From NCBI RefSeq assembly GCF_021155765.1, contig NC_060110.1:17940001-18004000 (forward strand): a stretch of 64,000 nucleotides of DNA. The letters are read 5' to 3'. Position 1 is the stretch's first letter; every line of letters begins with the position of its first letter. The DNA is from Diprion similis (lineage: Eukaryota > Arthropoda > Insecta > Hymenoptera > Diprionidae). Shown one piece after another: positions 12,102-24,699 of this stretch. The notes below the pieces were generated by a model that made no database searches, was not told the origin of the DNA, and worked only from the letters and a program-made list of their open reading frames with translations. Made by a program: the position numbers and the translations under genes.

Positions 12102-13525
12102 GCTCCCACACGTAGAAATAGCTACTGAGCCTTTTAAACGGTAGTTTACTGAACTGTACTGACCATATTGCCGCGAACGTCATGCGGTAACAATTGAACA
12201 CATATGTCGAGCTATCTGATTCTACTTATCTGAAACGCGAGGAAAAACTTAGCCGCATTCTGTACGGAATTTATTAATCCGTAGAATCCGTGCCATTTCT
12301 TTACTTCTGCGTCAAATGAAAATGTATTGAAGTGTTTTTGTTCAGAATTGCGTGTAAAATCGGAAGATATAGGTATAGTCCAGGCATTTTAGGTTTTCTG
12401 TTCGAAATAAATCGGAGCTTCGATTTTTGTTTTTTGATCGTTTCATTTTCACGTTCTGAACAACATATTGAAAATCGAGAACGAGATCGCGTTCGCGTTA
12501 ATGAATATTCGAGATCAAAGGTTGACAAATTCAGTTTTCTGCAAATATGTCGCTTCCTATGGCTTGGAGACCAATCAAGGTAGTTATAAAAATTGAAGCT
12601 GAAAAAATTAGCACCAAACAAGTCATATTCATTTTTCACGTACAATGGACGATTTACGAAATATAGCGCGAAGAAAATCCATGACATTCGTAGTATCTGT
12701 CGCCACACCACTTTTTACGTATTTTTTCAAATATCTCGCTTCCGATAGCTCGGAGACAAACTGAGTTCATTATCAAAGAAAAGATTAGAAAATTTCCCAC
12801 GAGAAAGGTCTTATTCATTATTTTCCTCGCCATTTTCGCACCACTTTCGAGATATTTTTGCAAATATCTCGCTTTCTATGGCTCGGAGACCAATTGAGGA
12901 TCAGATCGAAATTGAAGATTGTAAAATTTCGCAATACCACCACACGTGTACGTGCAAAGTGTATCAAGTACGATGAGGAATTTTTATTGTTCTACAGTTC
13001 ACGCAAGCTTGTAGTCTGATTTTCATTTTTGCAAGGCGCTAAACTGAATCGGATTAAACACGAGTCGGTTTATGAATTGAAAATTTGGTCGCCCCCATGA
13101 TCGCGTGACGTGGGCAAAAAATAGGAGACTCGTATTCAATGCGCACACGTGCGCTTCTCTTTTTTATTGGCATTCCTATTGCTAAAAAATCGGCAGCAAA
13201 ATGCTGTGATTGCTCTGTTGTACTTTCCTGCTTGTGAACATCCAGCCTCGGTCGACTTCGAAGAGAAGTGATTGAAGCGAATATGAAGATGTAGTATGCA
13301 GTGTGCAGGCGTTTTACTGTTTCGATTGTGTTTCATTTGGCTCCTCTCTGCCAAACTCTACAACAAACCGAATCTGACTCCCGTTGAAAACGCGCTGACT
13401 GACAGAAACAGACAGAAAGGCTAAAAGTTGTTCGACTATATACTATCTACTGAAGGTAATCTACATGTTAGACCAAAGATCTCTATTCTTACGACCAAAA
13501 AACGAAACTCTCAGAATTCAGAATC
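12102..13525. other. Intergenic region upstream of two divergent genes (IL-17R-like and MED21)
   Basis: No reading frame is convincing. The region should hold the promoters of the minus-strand IL-17 receptor-like gene and the plus-strand MED21. It includes a degenerate tandem repeat at about 12530-12940, described separately. Confidence 0.5.
12530..12940. repeat. Degenerate satellite-like tandem repeat
   Basis: A motif close to CTCGCTTTCTATGGCTCGGA followed by GACCAAT recurs at about 12548, 12734 and 12868. Each copy is followed by a similar A-rich stretch (gaaattgaagattgtaaaat type). The spacing of about 135-185 bp with divergence suggests an old satellite fragment. Confidence 0.6.
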
Positions 13526-13779
13526 ATGGCGATCAGGGTGTTACTGAGTCGGTAAGTATGTGATTTATAATATCGATACGTGCAAATTGTCGCGAGACTA
13601 GTGATAGTGACAACAGCGCAACACGAGCTGATATAGACTAAAGTAACGAGCTACGATGTGACAATGTATATAAATTTATGTCAGATAACAAAATATGGGT
13701 GTACCACATCTGCTTGATTGTTAGACTTATGTATTTTCTCTCACGCAGTACGACTGCGTTTGGTAAAGTGCTTTGTTGA
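13526..13779 (+). promoter_or_regulatory. Possible spliced uORF in the MED21 5' leader
   Basis: An ATG at 13526 is followed by 26 nt and a strong donor (GTAAGTATG at 13552). A good acceptor (ctctcacgcag) ends at 13748. Joining 13526-13551 to 13749-13779 makes an 18-codon frame starting MAIRVLLSR and ending TGA, 19 nt before the MED21 start. If used, it would be a 5' UTR intron plus a short upstream frame. The splice sites are read directly from the sequence; use of the uORF is inference. Confidence 0.4.
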
Positions 13780-13798
13780 CATTAGGTGCATCGAAAAA

Positions 13799-14475
13799 AT
13801 GGCGGATCGCCTGACCCAATTGCAAGACACGATAAATCAAGTAAGCTTGCCGCAGAATCAATTAGCCGGCAAACTCATCATGATAATTTGATATTAATAT
13901 ACTTACAGCAAGCTGAACACTTCTGCAACAGTGTTGGGATCTTGCAACAATATTCTATGCCGACTAAATTCCCTGGATTTGACAGAATTGGAACACCACA
14001 GCCTCATCAGACACAGGAAGGTAAGTTTTCAATCATTATTGTCTGTGATCATTTAGTTCACCAAGCATATTTTGGTTTGCTTCCTTTAGAATATGCGACT
14101 CTATTTGCTACGCTGATCGCCCGATGCGCCAAAGACATTGACACATTGATAGAAAGCCTTCCAAGTGAAGATTCTTCTCAGGAACTTCAAGTAGCTAGTC
14201 TGAGCAGGCTTGAACAAGAAAATCAAGATGCTGCGGAACAGCTGGAAGAAACTGTCAGACAGGGTGAGGCGTTGCTTCAAAGAATTCAAGCAGCCCTCCA
14301 AGACATTGCGCAAAGCCAGCTGGACATGCAAAATCCTGCTGCTCCAACAATAATCAATACAAATTTAAATCCACATATTAATTTTAAACAAGAAAACTTT
14401 GGGAATATCAATACAATTCCTTCAAGTAATTCACATCAACCACCAGATCCATCGCCGAACTCTATGAGCCAGTGA
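13799..14475 (+). CDS. MED21: Mediator complex subunit 21
   Basis: Subunit of the Mediator middle module, which links transcription factors to RNA polymerase II in the nucleus. Exons: 13799-13840, 13909-14020, 14090-14475 (TGA), giving 179 residues. The start MADRLTQLQDTINQ is nearly identical to the animal MED21 N-terminus. The middle EEYATLFATLIARCAKDIDT and the following Glu/Gln-rich segment (IQAALQDIAQSQL) match the family's heterodimerising helices, which pair with MED7. The Asn/Pro/Ser-rich tail after residue 135 is longer than the vertebrate one (about 144 residues in total) and looks disordered. A polyadenylation signal AATAAA lies at 14522. The start was chosen by homology; another frame reads through the first intron but encodes nothing familiar. 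Confidence 0.95.
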
Positions 14476-14882
14476 TACGGATTTTGTTCGATATACATTT
14501 AAGAAACCTTAGCCACTATCAAATAAAGATTTTTCTAAATGCATACGCAAAGCTTATTCATTCTCAACACATCCTTAAGAAGAAATCTCTGAAGAGAAGC
14601 TGTGTCATTAAACAGATTGCTAATTAAAGAAATCTGAGTAACTAACAAGATTGAGAAATAAAATATAAGTATATATGTTCATAAAGTTCTGTAAATTCAT
14701 TCCATTAAAAATGAATAAAAAATTGACTAGAATTAAAATGTACCGCAACAAAAAATAAATATCGAATAAAACATACCGTTTTCCATTGGCTTTTTATAAA
14801 ATGTTTACATGGGGCTTTATTTACAAAAATATGAGTAGGGTGTGGTTGGTTGAAGAGGGATGAACAGTGAGGTGACAAGAAA
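14476..14882. other. Short intergenic gap between convergent MED21 and SETD1
   Basis: Only 3' ends are seen here: a plus-strand AATAAA at 14522-14527 for MED21 and a minus-strand AATAAA at 14821-14816 for SETD1. Nothing else is recognised. Confidence 0.7.
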
Positions 14883-17800
14883 TTAATTGAGCGTTCCCCG
14901 ACATTGGGGTGCGCCACACAGACACGGAATTTTATCATCCTCCAACGGAAACTTATAATCATACGTAATTTCTTCATTCACACCAATTGGCTGCTTGCTG
15001 TAGATCACAATCTTCTTCTGGCTTTCAATTGTTATTACTTTAGCATAACAATTCGGCTGTAACAAAACATTTACCATTATATTGCTTTGTAATAATTTAG
15101 AACTGAAAATCGTAGAAAAGCAAATTGAATTCCAAAGTCTTGAAAACTTAATTCATCCATAAAGTGGGAACTATTTAAGCGAATGCACTTAAAAATTATG
15201 TATACTTCAAGTAACAAATTGAACTCACGTTGCAGCTGTGATTAATGAATCTTGCCAAGTTACCACATTTCGTCGCATCGATAATAGTGTCAAGATCAAT
15301 ACGAAACAGGTAAGAGCTACCAATCCCTGTAGCCTCGTACTGAGTTTCACGTAGATCCGCGACCACTGGTCTCACCATCTGTCCAACATATTCTATCACC
15401 ATTTCGTCAGCAGCGATTGGTTCCATTGCAAACAGACCCCAATCATGTATGCCGGACTTGGCGAATTTCAATTGCTTCTTTCGGAACTGAGTGATAAAAA
15501 TGCCATTTAAAACTGAGTCATAATGTTCCACATAAAATACATAATAATATGGTTGAGAGATATAATGGTACCTTGAGCTGATTGAACTTCAGTAAATCAC
15601 TGTCAGTGTCAATGCCAAAGGCTGTTAATAACCGTCGCTGATTACTTCTCGCCTCGCGTGATAGGGCTTGCATTTTTCCAGTTAATGCCTTAGCCTTTAT
15701 ATTTGGACCATTCATCGCGCTGTCACCACCCAAATATGGTCCACTACTATCCTCTATATCATTACTGCGCTGTATGCTTTGCGCATAGTGATGCTAAAAA
15801 TAAAATACATCAAAATTGAAAACCTTAAATTAAAAAGAGAAGAAAAACAATAAAAACATAATTTTCGCTCCAAGAAATATAGTATGACAAACTTACCTTG
15901 TGTTTGGCTTTTTCTCGTATATCAACTTTGTAGTAGCCTTCTGTCCGTGCACTTCCCGTAGAATGTAATCGTAATTCATCTCGTTTTCTTCTTTTAGCAG
16001 GACTCGGAATATCCGTTGCGGGATGGTCAACCCAATGGGTGTCATTCAGCCAATAACCTTGGTTGTCATCTGCCAGCAAAGCTTCGTAACTTCTCCTCAA
16101 ATATTCAACGTCTTCTGCATCTATGCCTTTCGTTAGGAATTCATAAAGCACTCCCATTTCGCTCATTAAATCCCGTTCCTTATACGTTTTAAGTGGTTCC
16201 TCAAACTTTCGTGGTAACGGTTCATAAGCGAACTCATTTTCGATATTTTCTTTCTCTTTTTCATGATTTTGGTGTGTATGGAGTTTGGAATATTTGGGAT
16301 ATTTCCTCTTAGTAGTCTTCTCGGACTTCTCTTTCAGCTTCTCCAATTTTGGTGGCTTCGTAAGCTTCGACTTAACAGGTACAGGTAAACCGGAAACTCG
16401 AGAATCGGATATGGAAGGTTGTGGTGGGGCTGGTGGAAGCGAATACGAGTGCTCCATGTAAACTTGCGATGCCTGAGAGCCAGGAGAACTTGGACTGTGC
16501 TGACCATTCAGACGCAAATCTGTTTCTGCTTGGAATCTATGACAAAAAAGAATGCATCATGAGAATAAACACTGAATTGATTAAAATACGGCACTGTGCG
16601 TTTTACCAAAAAACATTGAAGCAACTACAGCAGCTGAATTTGAAAAAAATAACTATGAGGTAAAGAATGCAAATTAGGTACTGCACATTGATTTCATTAC
16701 ACTGTTAGTATTTCACTTTTAACAACTTACCGTATCCTCCTTATTTCCAGACTTTCCTCTTCTGAATCTGTCGTAGGTATTTCACTGAACATATCAATTT
16801 TCTCAGACTCTTTCAATATCGGCTCATTGTTTATGTACTTGTCCGATAATGTTTGTAGGGTTCGGATAATATTTGGTTGCAAAGGACCTGGACTCTTGTG
16901 TCTTATGATATTGTCTTGTCCAGCCAAAGCCATGAGTGCCTCAGCAGCGGAACTTTCCATTTTCTGAATATCTCGATTTTCCTCTTTAATTGGCGATGTA
17001 GTAACAATGTCTGGCTTGACTGTCTTCTGGGGTTGTACTGAAGATTCAGGATTTAATTTATCGACAAGAGTATCAGATGTTGGTGGTTGATCCACTCTTC
17101 GCTCCACTTCTGTTTCAGCTGTCCTTACTCTACTTTCGTCTTTGGTTTCTCTATCCATGATAGGTGAAGAAATTGGGCTTATTTCGTTATCGTGCTGGGG
17201 GAATTGATCCAAATCTTGGTCTTGTAGGCGTAGACTAGGTACAGGTGTTTCACTTCTGATTGGTGTTGGGCAATCCAAGGATCTCTGAATTGCTAATTCC
17301 ATTAAAATATCAGGGTCTTCACTGTTGCATGCTAGCGGACGATTATCGGACATTCGGGCATCGCTATCCTGCTGAGGAAGTGATTTTTTTAAATTAATTT
17401 CACATCACTGAACAAGGTTGCATTCACATCGACTAATTTATGTTCAAATACCTCCTGGGAAGCACTAGACGTTTCTTCTTCATCCGAGCTTTCGCTGGAG
17501 CTACTACTGGATTCACTGCTACTGGATTGTGCGCTAGAAGTACTGCTGTGTGAAGACGATGACGAAGAAGCAGTGCCAATAGAGGGAGGTCGTCTTTTTA
17601 CTTTCTGCGCTAATGGTAGGTCCAAATCACTGTCGCTGTCAATAATTTCAGGATCTACATGGTCAGATTGTCGACTGTCTTCATCTTGTGGTAAAGGACT
17701 TGGTGCCTTGATCTTCCGCTGAGAATAATATTGCAAATTAATAGAGACGATTTCTTGGTCTATCTAGATGGATCTGTAGCAAAAAATGTTGAAGACCTAC

Positions 17801-20409
17801 CCTGAAAGATGGCATCTTGGGCATACTAGCTCTAATGCCCAATCCAAACCCATCGTAATTAAGCCCCAATGGAGTTCCTTGTTCCAAAATAGACGAAAGT
17901 CCCTGTGGCTTGGATGGTTCTTCCTTGACAGCATTATTACTCGTGTTAATTTCATCAGTACTTTGCGTCTTCTGAGTTTTCTTCTCATCCCACCAAACCT
18001 CGAACAACTTGAATGCTGTATTTTCAATCATCTTCTTATTGAAATCTCTCTTCAAGATTTGCTTCAGCTCAGTAACAACTCTGTTCAGTACCCCATTGAT
18101 CGTAGGGCCCTTAATAAAATAAAAAAGATTGTAACAATATATCTTTACATTTTTGAATCCTACATTTAAATTCACTACAGATTCAAACAGTTTAAAGTAT
18201 GATTCTTTATCAAGCTCGATTTTCAACAAACCTGTGGATTGTCCTTGGTAATATTATGGTTGGCTAACGCCTGCAGTCTGGATTGCAGCGTGGGATAGTA
18301 GGTAGTTCCTTGAGGTGTGCCAACACCTCCAGTAACGGAATTTGTTGTTGGTTGGTAATGATGATTTGGTAAATAGGGCGTTCCATACGGATAAGGGTAC
18401 TGTGCCGGTTTTGGCCAATGATACACATCTGCTGACGCTGGATACTGCGCTAGATGTCCAGGATAACTACCTCCTGAGTACAACTGATTTTGTGGTTCAG
18501 TTTGAGCTACAACCTGCCGCAATATCATAATAAACTCATTAAATGGTTAATCGCTTTACAGTGTAAGTGAATTTGCTTTACAAATTGAAGGAGCTTCTAT
18601 CAATTTTACATATTTGCATTAAAATACGTAGCTGAAGCTGTTACGTGTTTCGATTTGGAGCCAATTTACCTCTTCAATCTTCTCATCTCCAGAGCTTAAA
18701 CTGCTCAAGGACATTCTATCATCATCGGGAGGTGGTGGAGGAGGAGGTTCCTTGGGTGGTTCTGGTTCCATATCATCAGGGGCAGGACTGTAGCTACCTA
18801 ACAAAGCTTCGTCTTCGCTAGAGCTTATCACACTTCCTAATTCTTCGTCAACGGAGAACTGATTAATATTGTTTTCGTGTGTTTTTCGTCTTTCCTTATT
18901 ACGCTCTAAAATCTTTTCAAAACATGACTTATACATGTCAGACGATAGAAATGGGCTTGGTGGTTCGGAGAGCATTTCTTCATCTGGTTGAAGAGACCTT
19001 TTATCATCTTCAGAATCGCTTCCAAACTGTAAGAATGGTGGAGCCATGCCTCCAGCTTTGTCTTTTAAAAGCATAGCGATTCTGGTATCTAAATCTAAGG
19101 TTTTTCGAGAATTGTCCACTGGAGAATTTCTTGAGGAATTTTTTGTCGTAACTGGTAGACTCTCTTTCTCTTTCTTAGGCAGGTGATGCGTTTGCGTACT
19201 TTTCAACAGAGTAGAAGTTTTTGCAACTGGAATTAAACTTGGAGTATCTATACTGGCATTATGCTGGACTGCTGGCCATACCGGTGTAGCTGTGTATCCT
19301 GCCGGTCCAGCACTCGGTCCAGTAGCTCCCCACCACATGTTAGAATTTTGTTGCATTGATATAGATTGCGTGACATTTGGTGGCATGCTTGCAACGTAAC
19401 TGTTGGATGCCTGGTGATGATAACTGGAATAATATTGAGGGTAATCATAGCTCGCTGCTGGTGTAGAATTTTGTGAATAGGTACTGGAATAATTAAGTTC
19501 ACTCGGCGCTGTGCCATAGCCTAAATCGCTGCCGGTGCTACCACCAGGGGTTGGGTAATCTCTAAATTTACTGAATCTTGAATTTTCAATGTAAGGATCC
19601 CTTGTCTTTTCAATGCATTGAGTGCTCTTTTTAACAGGCCTGTACTCCTCCCTGTCTTCAGGTGGTGCTTTTTCAATCGGTGTTTGTTTTTCAGATTCAA
19701 CCTCCAGCTTCACTTCTTTTTCAACTTTCTTCTCTGGCTTCTTTTCAGTCGTCAAATCCTCGTATATTTTTTTACATTCATCTCCAAACGGGTCCAGGAA
19801 TACCCTCAATACCTTTCCCATTACAGAAGTGTTATTTAACTTCTCTACACAAGCTTTAGAAGCCTTTGTTGCCTCAAATATAACTCTGGCAATTCCTAGA
19901 TGCTTGTTAGTCAAAGGATGGTAATAAATAGTCAACTCTTCAATCAAACCAAATTTGTGTACCATATCCGTTAAAAAACTTCTATCAATATTGTCATTAA
20001 GATGGCAAAACGTGACCTCCAGTGGCGGCGGCTCTCCGCAGTAATTAGAATCTATCTTGAAACGTGGTACGGGCAAGTCCAGCTGTTCCAGTCTCGTCCA
20101 TATTCTTGTTAACTGTGATCTTGGGTCTCGAAGTTGGACTGGAGGATACGTCGGATCTCCAGGAACAATTCCATCGTAACGGTACAACTTGGATGCACCT
20201 TTCACAAGGAAGGGATCGACGAGCAGTTTGTAATTCCTCAGTTTCTGGGCAACTTGACCAGTGACTGCCTCCTTCTGAGCATGCGCGCTGTGCGTATGAC
20301 CATGTTTTGACGATTGATTGGAGTTTTGTGACGAACTTTGCGAGTTTCCGTGGCCGTGGTGATGATGCGAATGTCCGTGTCCGTGTCCATGCCTCTCCAT
20401 TCCGTTCAT
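14883..20409 (-). CDS. SETD1: Histone-lysine N-methyltransferase SETD1 (COMPASS catalytic subunit)
   Basis: Methylates histone H3 lysine 4 at active promoters as the catalytic core of COMPASS. Nine exons: 18670-20409, 18232-18513, 17801-18109, 17452-17718, 16731-17368, 15897-16536, 15572-15793, 15229-15486, 14883-15056, giving 1509 residues with consistent phases. Order of parts: a His/Gly/Ser-rich N-terminus (residues 1-45), an RRM at about 130-210 ([20 protein letters not shown]), long low-complexity stretches including a poly-Ser/Glu run, the N-SET motif ([18 protein letters not shown]), and a C-terminal SET domain. The SET domain carries [34 protein letters not shown] and EEITYDYKF, ending in a Cys-rich post-SET ([10 protein letters not shown]). 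The SET catalytic and AdoMet-binding motifs are intact. An ATG 9 nt downstream is also possible as start. The gene is convergent with MED21. Confidence 0.96.
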
Positions 20410-21995
20410 TGCCTCCGGGCATCATCCATTCAGATAAAATTCTATCCCAGAACTCCGAATAAATATGTTTCCATGGATATGTTAAACAGTTCAATGACTT
20501 GGCAGTTTGGAACGTATTTCAAGTACCTACGAAAAAGCTGGAGCTGATGGTTCAAACAAGTTTAAAAGGTTATTATTCAGACCCAGTTTGAAAAATGTTC
20601 GGCGTCTTCAATTTGGCAAAAGCGTGATCAAAGCAAACGTTTCATAGTCTGGAGTAATTAGTTGAGCGATGTCTGGAGAATTCCGATTATAAGTGTGAAT
20701 AGTGTTCCGAAATTGGTGCAGGATACCTTCAAAGCCAGACAAACATAACCTAAAATGGTTATGATCGAAGATGTTTGACCGTTCTCGGGAATTCGTACTC
20801 GTAGACTTTTCTTCCTGTAAGAATCTTCACTCTGGCGTGTTTGTGATTGTTGAGTAAATGCAAAATTAGTACAATTAGGAGTTTTTTTTTATGTGTAAAC
20901 CCAACCTCGTTCAATCGTTCATGTAGGACTTCGATTTTTCTTCATACTCAGCACATCTTAGACATCTCCTTCGTGTTTCTTGAAGCTTCTTGGTTTCTTC
21001 GTCGTCTTTTAATTAGGGAGAACCCTTGCTTGGCTCTCTTGATATATCTCTTCTTCAAAAATTCTTCTTTTTTTTACTACAGCCCCTTCCGACACGCTTA
21101 GCGCAAAGGCACTCCGAGATTGACTGTCCACACGACGCTCTACACTCGGATTGAGTTAACCATTGCAAAATAAACCTCGAACATTTGTTATCGGAGCGTG
21201 GACGACTATTGCTAACGTTTATAGCTCTCTTTTCTTTAGTGAAAATCTCAGCTTTGCAATATCGCAATCATCACTTTTTGTCTCGCGATACGAAAAGCGA
21301 TGCGAGTATTTCTGGATGACGCCATCCTTGTCGCGCAATGATAATCATCATTGAAGGAATCTACGTTAGAATTAGAAATAATCGCGAGCATCGCTATTTT
21401 CATTGCTCAATATAATTACTTGGCTATTTGACGATATCATTTTATTGATATATGAATAACTTATTTGCGTTGATACCCGAGAACAATACGCAAAAAAAGT
21501 AGTTTACGAGGGAGGAGGCAATAGCCCGACCCGATTCGGTTATCCCATATCCTCTTCCGTCGGGAGACGTATAATTTCCCTGATTCTTTTATAAAATACC
21601 TGATAGCTCCGTGAATGTTTGGCATTGCGTTAAGCAGCCAGATATCTGCATTAAACAATTGTAATTTTGCGTTGAATAATCGCCGAAAAACTTGCCGACG
21701 GATGATGAATGGCATTAATCCACGCATTGGTCAGTTATGTCCTAGTGGAATTTTTAAATACCATTCGGGCCAATGACTGCGTCGATTTGATAAGAAACTG
21801 GGTGGCACGCATGCGTCGATACTCGTCTGCAGGCCCAAGTGCATCATGGTTTTCTCATCGACAGCCATTTATATCACGAAGCTGGGACTTCAGTTCGCTT
21901 GAAAAAAGGTGCCCAACATCGTTGAATTTTATTAAAATTACAATTGTTGGGAAATACGATGGACGCGAGTTACCTATGTTTTTGTTTTAGGCACA
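20410..21995. other. Divergent promoter region between SETD1 and UQCRH
   Basis: No convincing coding sequence. It must hold the 5' UTR and promoter of SETD1 (minus) and UQCRH (plus). A good acceptor (tgtttttgttttag, ending 21990) lies five bases before the UQCRH ATG, so UQCRH probably has a 5' UTR exon somewhere in this stretch. Confidence 0.5.
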
Positions 21996-22782
21996 ATGTC
22001 AATCTTCTCAAGCTCTCTCAATCGTCTTCTACCAACGGTCCATGCCTCCGACGAGGAGCTCGTTGATCCGCAAAAGCAACTCAAGGTAAATCACAGGACT
22101 TCTCTGTAATAATTATTACATAACTGACATGAATTTATACATTTAAATACTGTAAAATTCTACTTTTGTAGATTCGTTCATACGTATATAATCACGTTGT
22201 TTCCACTTATCGTGTTATTCTATTATAACGGCAATTTTTCACTTACCGTTCACCGCTAATTAGGCAGTGTAACATTTCATTTTCGTTTTTCACTCTAAGC
22301 ATTAAGAGGTCTATTTTGATTGCATTACCTTCATTTGTTTGTAAAGTAGAAACATCCAGCTTAATGGCTCTTGCATCAGATTTTCTTAATTAAACAATGA
22401 ATGACAACCGTGTAGGTTAGAATGGTTAAGTTCTACGGTGTCAATTTGATCGAAAATCAATCATGTTTTCTGTAATAACATCTATTGTAAAACGCAACGA
22501 GATTACATGATAGCCAAAGCAATTCATAAGTTACTATTCATTTCCTTGCCAGTCAGTAGAATAAACTTTTAGAGAATCTTTTAGATGATTCAATTTTCTC
22601 ATTTACAGGAAGAATGTGGCACTCTGCCAAAGTGCGTGAGCCTACAGGAGAAATTGACCACATGCAATGATCGTGTAAATTCGAGGACAAAGACGCAAGA
22701 AACTTGCACAGAAGAGCTTTTTGATTACTTGCACTGTGTAGATCACTGTGTGGCCAAGACCCTTTTCTCAAAACTGAAGTAA
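21996..22782 (+). CDS. UQCRH: Cytochrome b-c1 complex subunit 6 (hinge protein)
   Basis: Small intermembrane-space subunit of mitochondrial respiratory complex III that supports the cytochrome c1-cytochrome c contact. Exons: 21996-22085 and 22609-22782 (TAA), giving 87 residues. The family signature is a helical hairpin held by two disulphides. The Cys residues in EECGTLPKCV, LTTCND, QETCTEELFDYLHCVDHCVA fit this pattern, with the usual short acidic stretch before them (SDEELVD). Length is normal for the family (about 80-91). AATAAA lies at 22890. The 3' end of this gene has a degraded second copy near 24.7 kb. Confidence 0.93.
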
Positions 22783-23095
22783 TCAGTGCAATAATGATCA
22801 AGTTAATCAGAAGAATATTAACTTACTCTTGCATTAAACTTAGTTCAATTTGTCATGTTGTAAATACAGTTAAATATTACGAATGAAAAAATAAATTAAA
22901 ACCATAAAATAGAATGGTATTACATTGTTATTCTACATAATTCCAAATATACTATCATAATTTCAAGTGGGTAAACAATCTCTTTGTTGTCTTGAAACGA
23001 TGTATCTCAGATCTACATTTGTGTCAAAATATAATACTGCACGTGAGTAAGTTATTTGGTACCAGCTAGACGTGCAAATTTACTGTGCTCGCTTC
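22700..23095. repeat. Segmental duplication, unit A (UQCRH 3' end to ANKFY1-like 3' remnant)
   Basis: This stretch resembles 24700-25145 base by base with gaps. Matching landmarks include CACTGTGTAGATCACTGTGT (copy: CACTGCATAGAGTACTGTGT), AGTTCAATTTGTCATGTTGT (copy: AGTTCAATTTGTCAGGTTAT) and GGTAAACAATCTCTTTGTTG (copy: GGTAAATAATCTCTCGTTGT). On the minus strand its right end still reads like the last codons of ANKFY1 (a Gly-Thr-x-stop). This unit contains the real UQCRH end. Confidence 0.8.
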
Positions 23096-23909
23096 GCCAA
23101 TGAGTTCAAATTACAGCCACAATAAACGTATTTCATGAGCTGAATTTATTTTAAAAGTCACACAGGTTATGTTTAGTTCTCTTAATTATTTGCAAAGTAA
23201 AAGAAGTTTTTAATCCAAGTTTACATACATACTTTCTTATGGAGAAGTGTGCTTTCTTCTTGGGTAGGAGGCATATGTACATCACAGGTTTCTGAACATT
23301 GGAAGATGTAAAATATAATTATTCCTAACCGCCAAAAAAAGCTTTATATTTTACAAGTAATATGGCCTTAACTGCCTTAACCATTAAAAATAGGTTGTAC
23401 AAGAACTGACTCATCCGTTTATAATGTCAGAATTCGTAAGACTAAAAACAATTGTACAAGTGATCCTGAAACCAAAAATACGTCCTGATTACAATTATTA
23501 CCAAGATGCAAATAATTAAGTATGGATTATGACAAATAGCGAGGAGAAAGTGATGGATCTGAGTTATTTAATGAACATTTAAGATCTGTTACCACTTACT
23601 GACCAGTTATATGTTAATAGAGATAAGAAAAAAAAATTTTGACAGTGAGAGAAGAGTTGACCCAAGTTCAAAGCAAAGTGATGAAATAGGAGAAAGCTGC
23701 GTAACACGTCATTCACAAGAGTAGACATTCGGATCCAATCACTTTAAACTGTACAGTGTTCCACAGAAGTAGAAAACCAGTGTTGACTTAATTAACAAGA
23801 ATTTATTCTCAACTGAATGTGACGTTTGATTAAATTATAGTCTATAAATAATTTTCAAAGATATTAATTAGACATTATTTTAACAATTAATTTAGGTCAC
23901 TACTCCAAG
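23096..23909. other. Intergenic stretch before the Ly6-like pseudogene
   Basis: No coding potential recognised. The last 200 bases (from about 23690) resemble the promoter flank of the intact Ly6-like gene at 30420-30730 (for example AAACTGTACAGTGTTCC versus AAACTGTGCAGCGTTCG), showing that the copy arose by DNA duplication including upstream sequence. Confidence 0.55.
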
Positions 23910-24628
23910 ATGCAAGACATACTGAAAGTTTTGCTTACTTTTTCATGTATGTAACAGACCTATAATATTTACTCATACCTGTATTATTTGTGGGTTTTAA
24001 ATAACCAACTTCAGTTTTTCTGTAAAAGTTTTTAGAAATAACTACTTCAAGTTCTATAAAATTTCGTTAGCATTATAAAGATACCTGGCATATATTACAG
24101 ATCTTAATCATATACATACCAGACTTTTTGCATACTTTCCAGGTTTCATTATAATGACCACCTCGGAAGGTATTATGTGCTATAAATGCATCCCCCCACC
24201 CCCACACAAGGGAATTTAATTCTCGGAGTTCTTGCATGCGGCATGCGCTCAATTTGACCGGAATGAGCGGTTCAAGCTTAACTGTCCAAAATCTACGTTT
24301 TGTATGAATAAGACTTATTCCGTACCTTTATTGAACGGGAGTAAGTACTAGTAGGGTTAATGACATGAGGACGAAGGATGTGTTACTTTCAAAATTTCAA
24401 AATTGTATATTTTGATCTTTATAAAAGTGGAAATCGTTGAGCGGGACTGCGCTCCACAGAAACAAACTACCTATATATTATTACAAGCGAAACGAACAGA
24501 GATGGTACACCGAAGAACAAGTAGCAAGCTCCGCTTACAGTGGAGGGTGTTCCATGTTTGAAGATACCGGCAGGCCTGGTAAACCTGCACAATATTGTTA
24601 CTGTGGGTCAGACCTGTGCAACGTATGA
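23910..24628 (+). pseudogene. Ly6/quiver-like gene copy, disrupted
   Basis: Paralogue of the intact gene at 30731-31774, with the same three-exon layout: 23910-23946, 24143-24340, 24428-24628. Exon 1 encodes a signal peptide start (MQDILKVLLTFSC) and exon 2 the start of the three-finger domain (SEGIMCYKC). Two breaks are visible. In exon 2 a C-rich expansion near 24190-24206 shifts the frame and brings in a TAA at 24217-24219; a second length change near 24230 restores the frame. In exon 3 a 4-base duplication (AAAC, about 24460-24468) shifts the frame again. The end stops right after CGSDLCNV and lacks the hydrophobic GPI-signal tail of the paralogue. Unless unusual splicing removes these regions, it cannot make the ancestral protein. 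Confidence 0.8.
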
Positions 24629-24699
24629 CTGATTGCAGGAGATATTAACAATATGTAACGACTGTGTAATTACTAGAACTCAGTACTACTGCTAAGGAG

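Noticed and set aside
17738-18229. Overlapping minus-strand frames at SETD1 exon 3
   Set aside because: Read through intron sequence; the splice-bounded part 17801-18109 is the real exon.
19248-20494. Several 70-150 codon frames on both strands over the SETD1 N-terminal exon
   Set aside because: Shadow frames of the true SETD1 reading frame, with repetitive or biased composition caused by His/Ser-rich codons.
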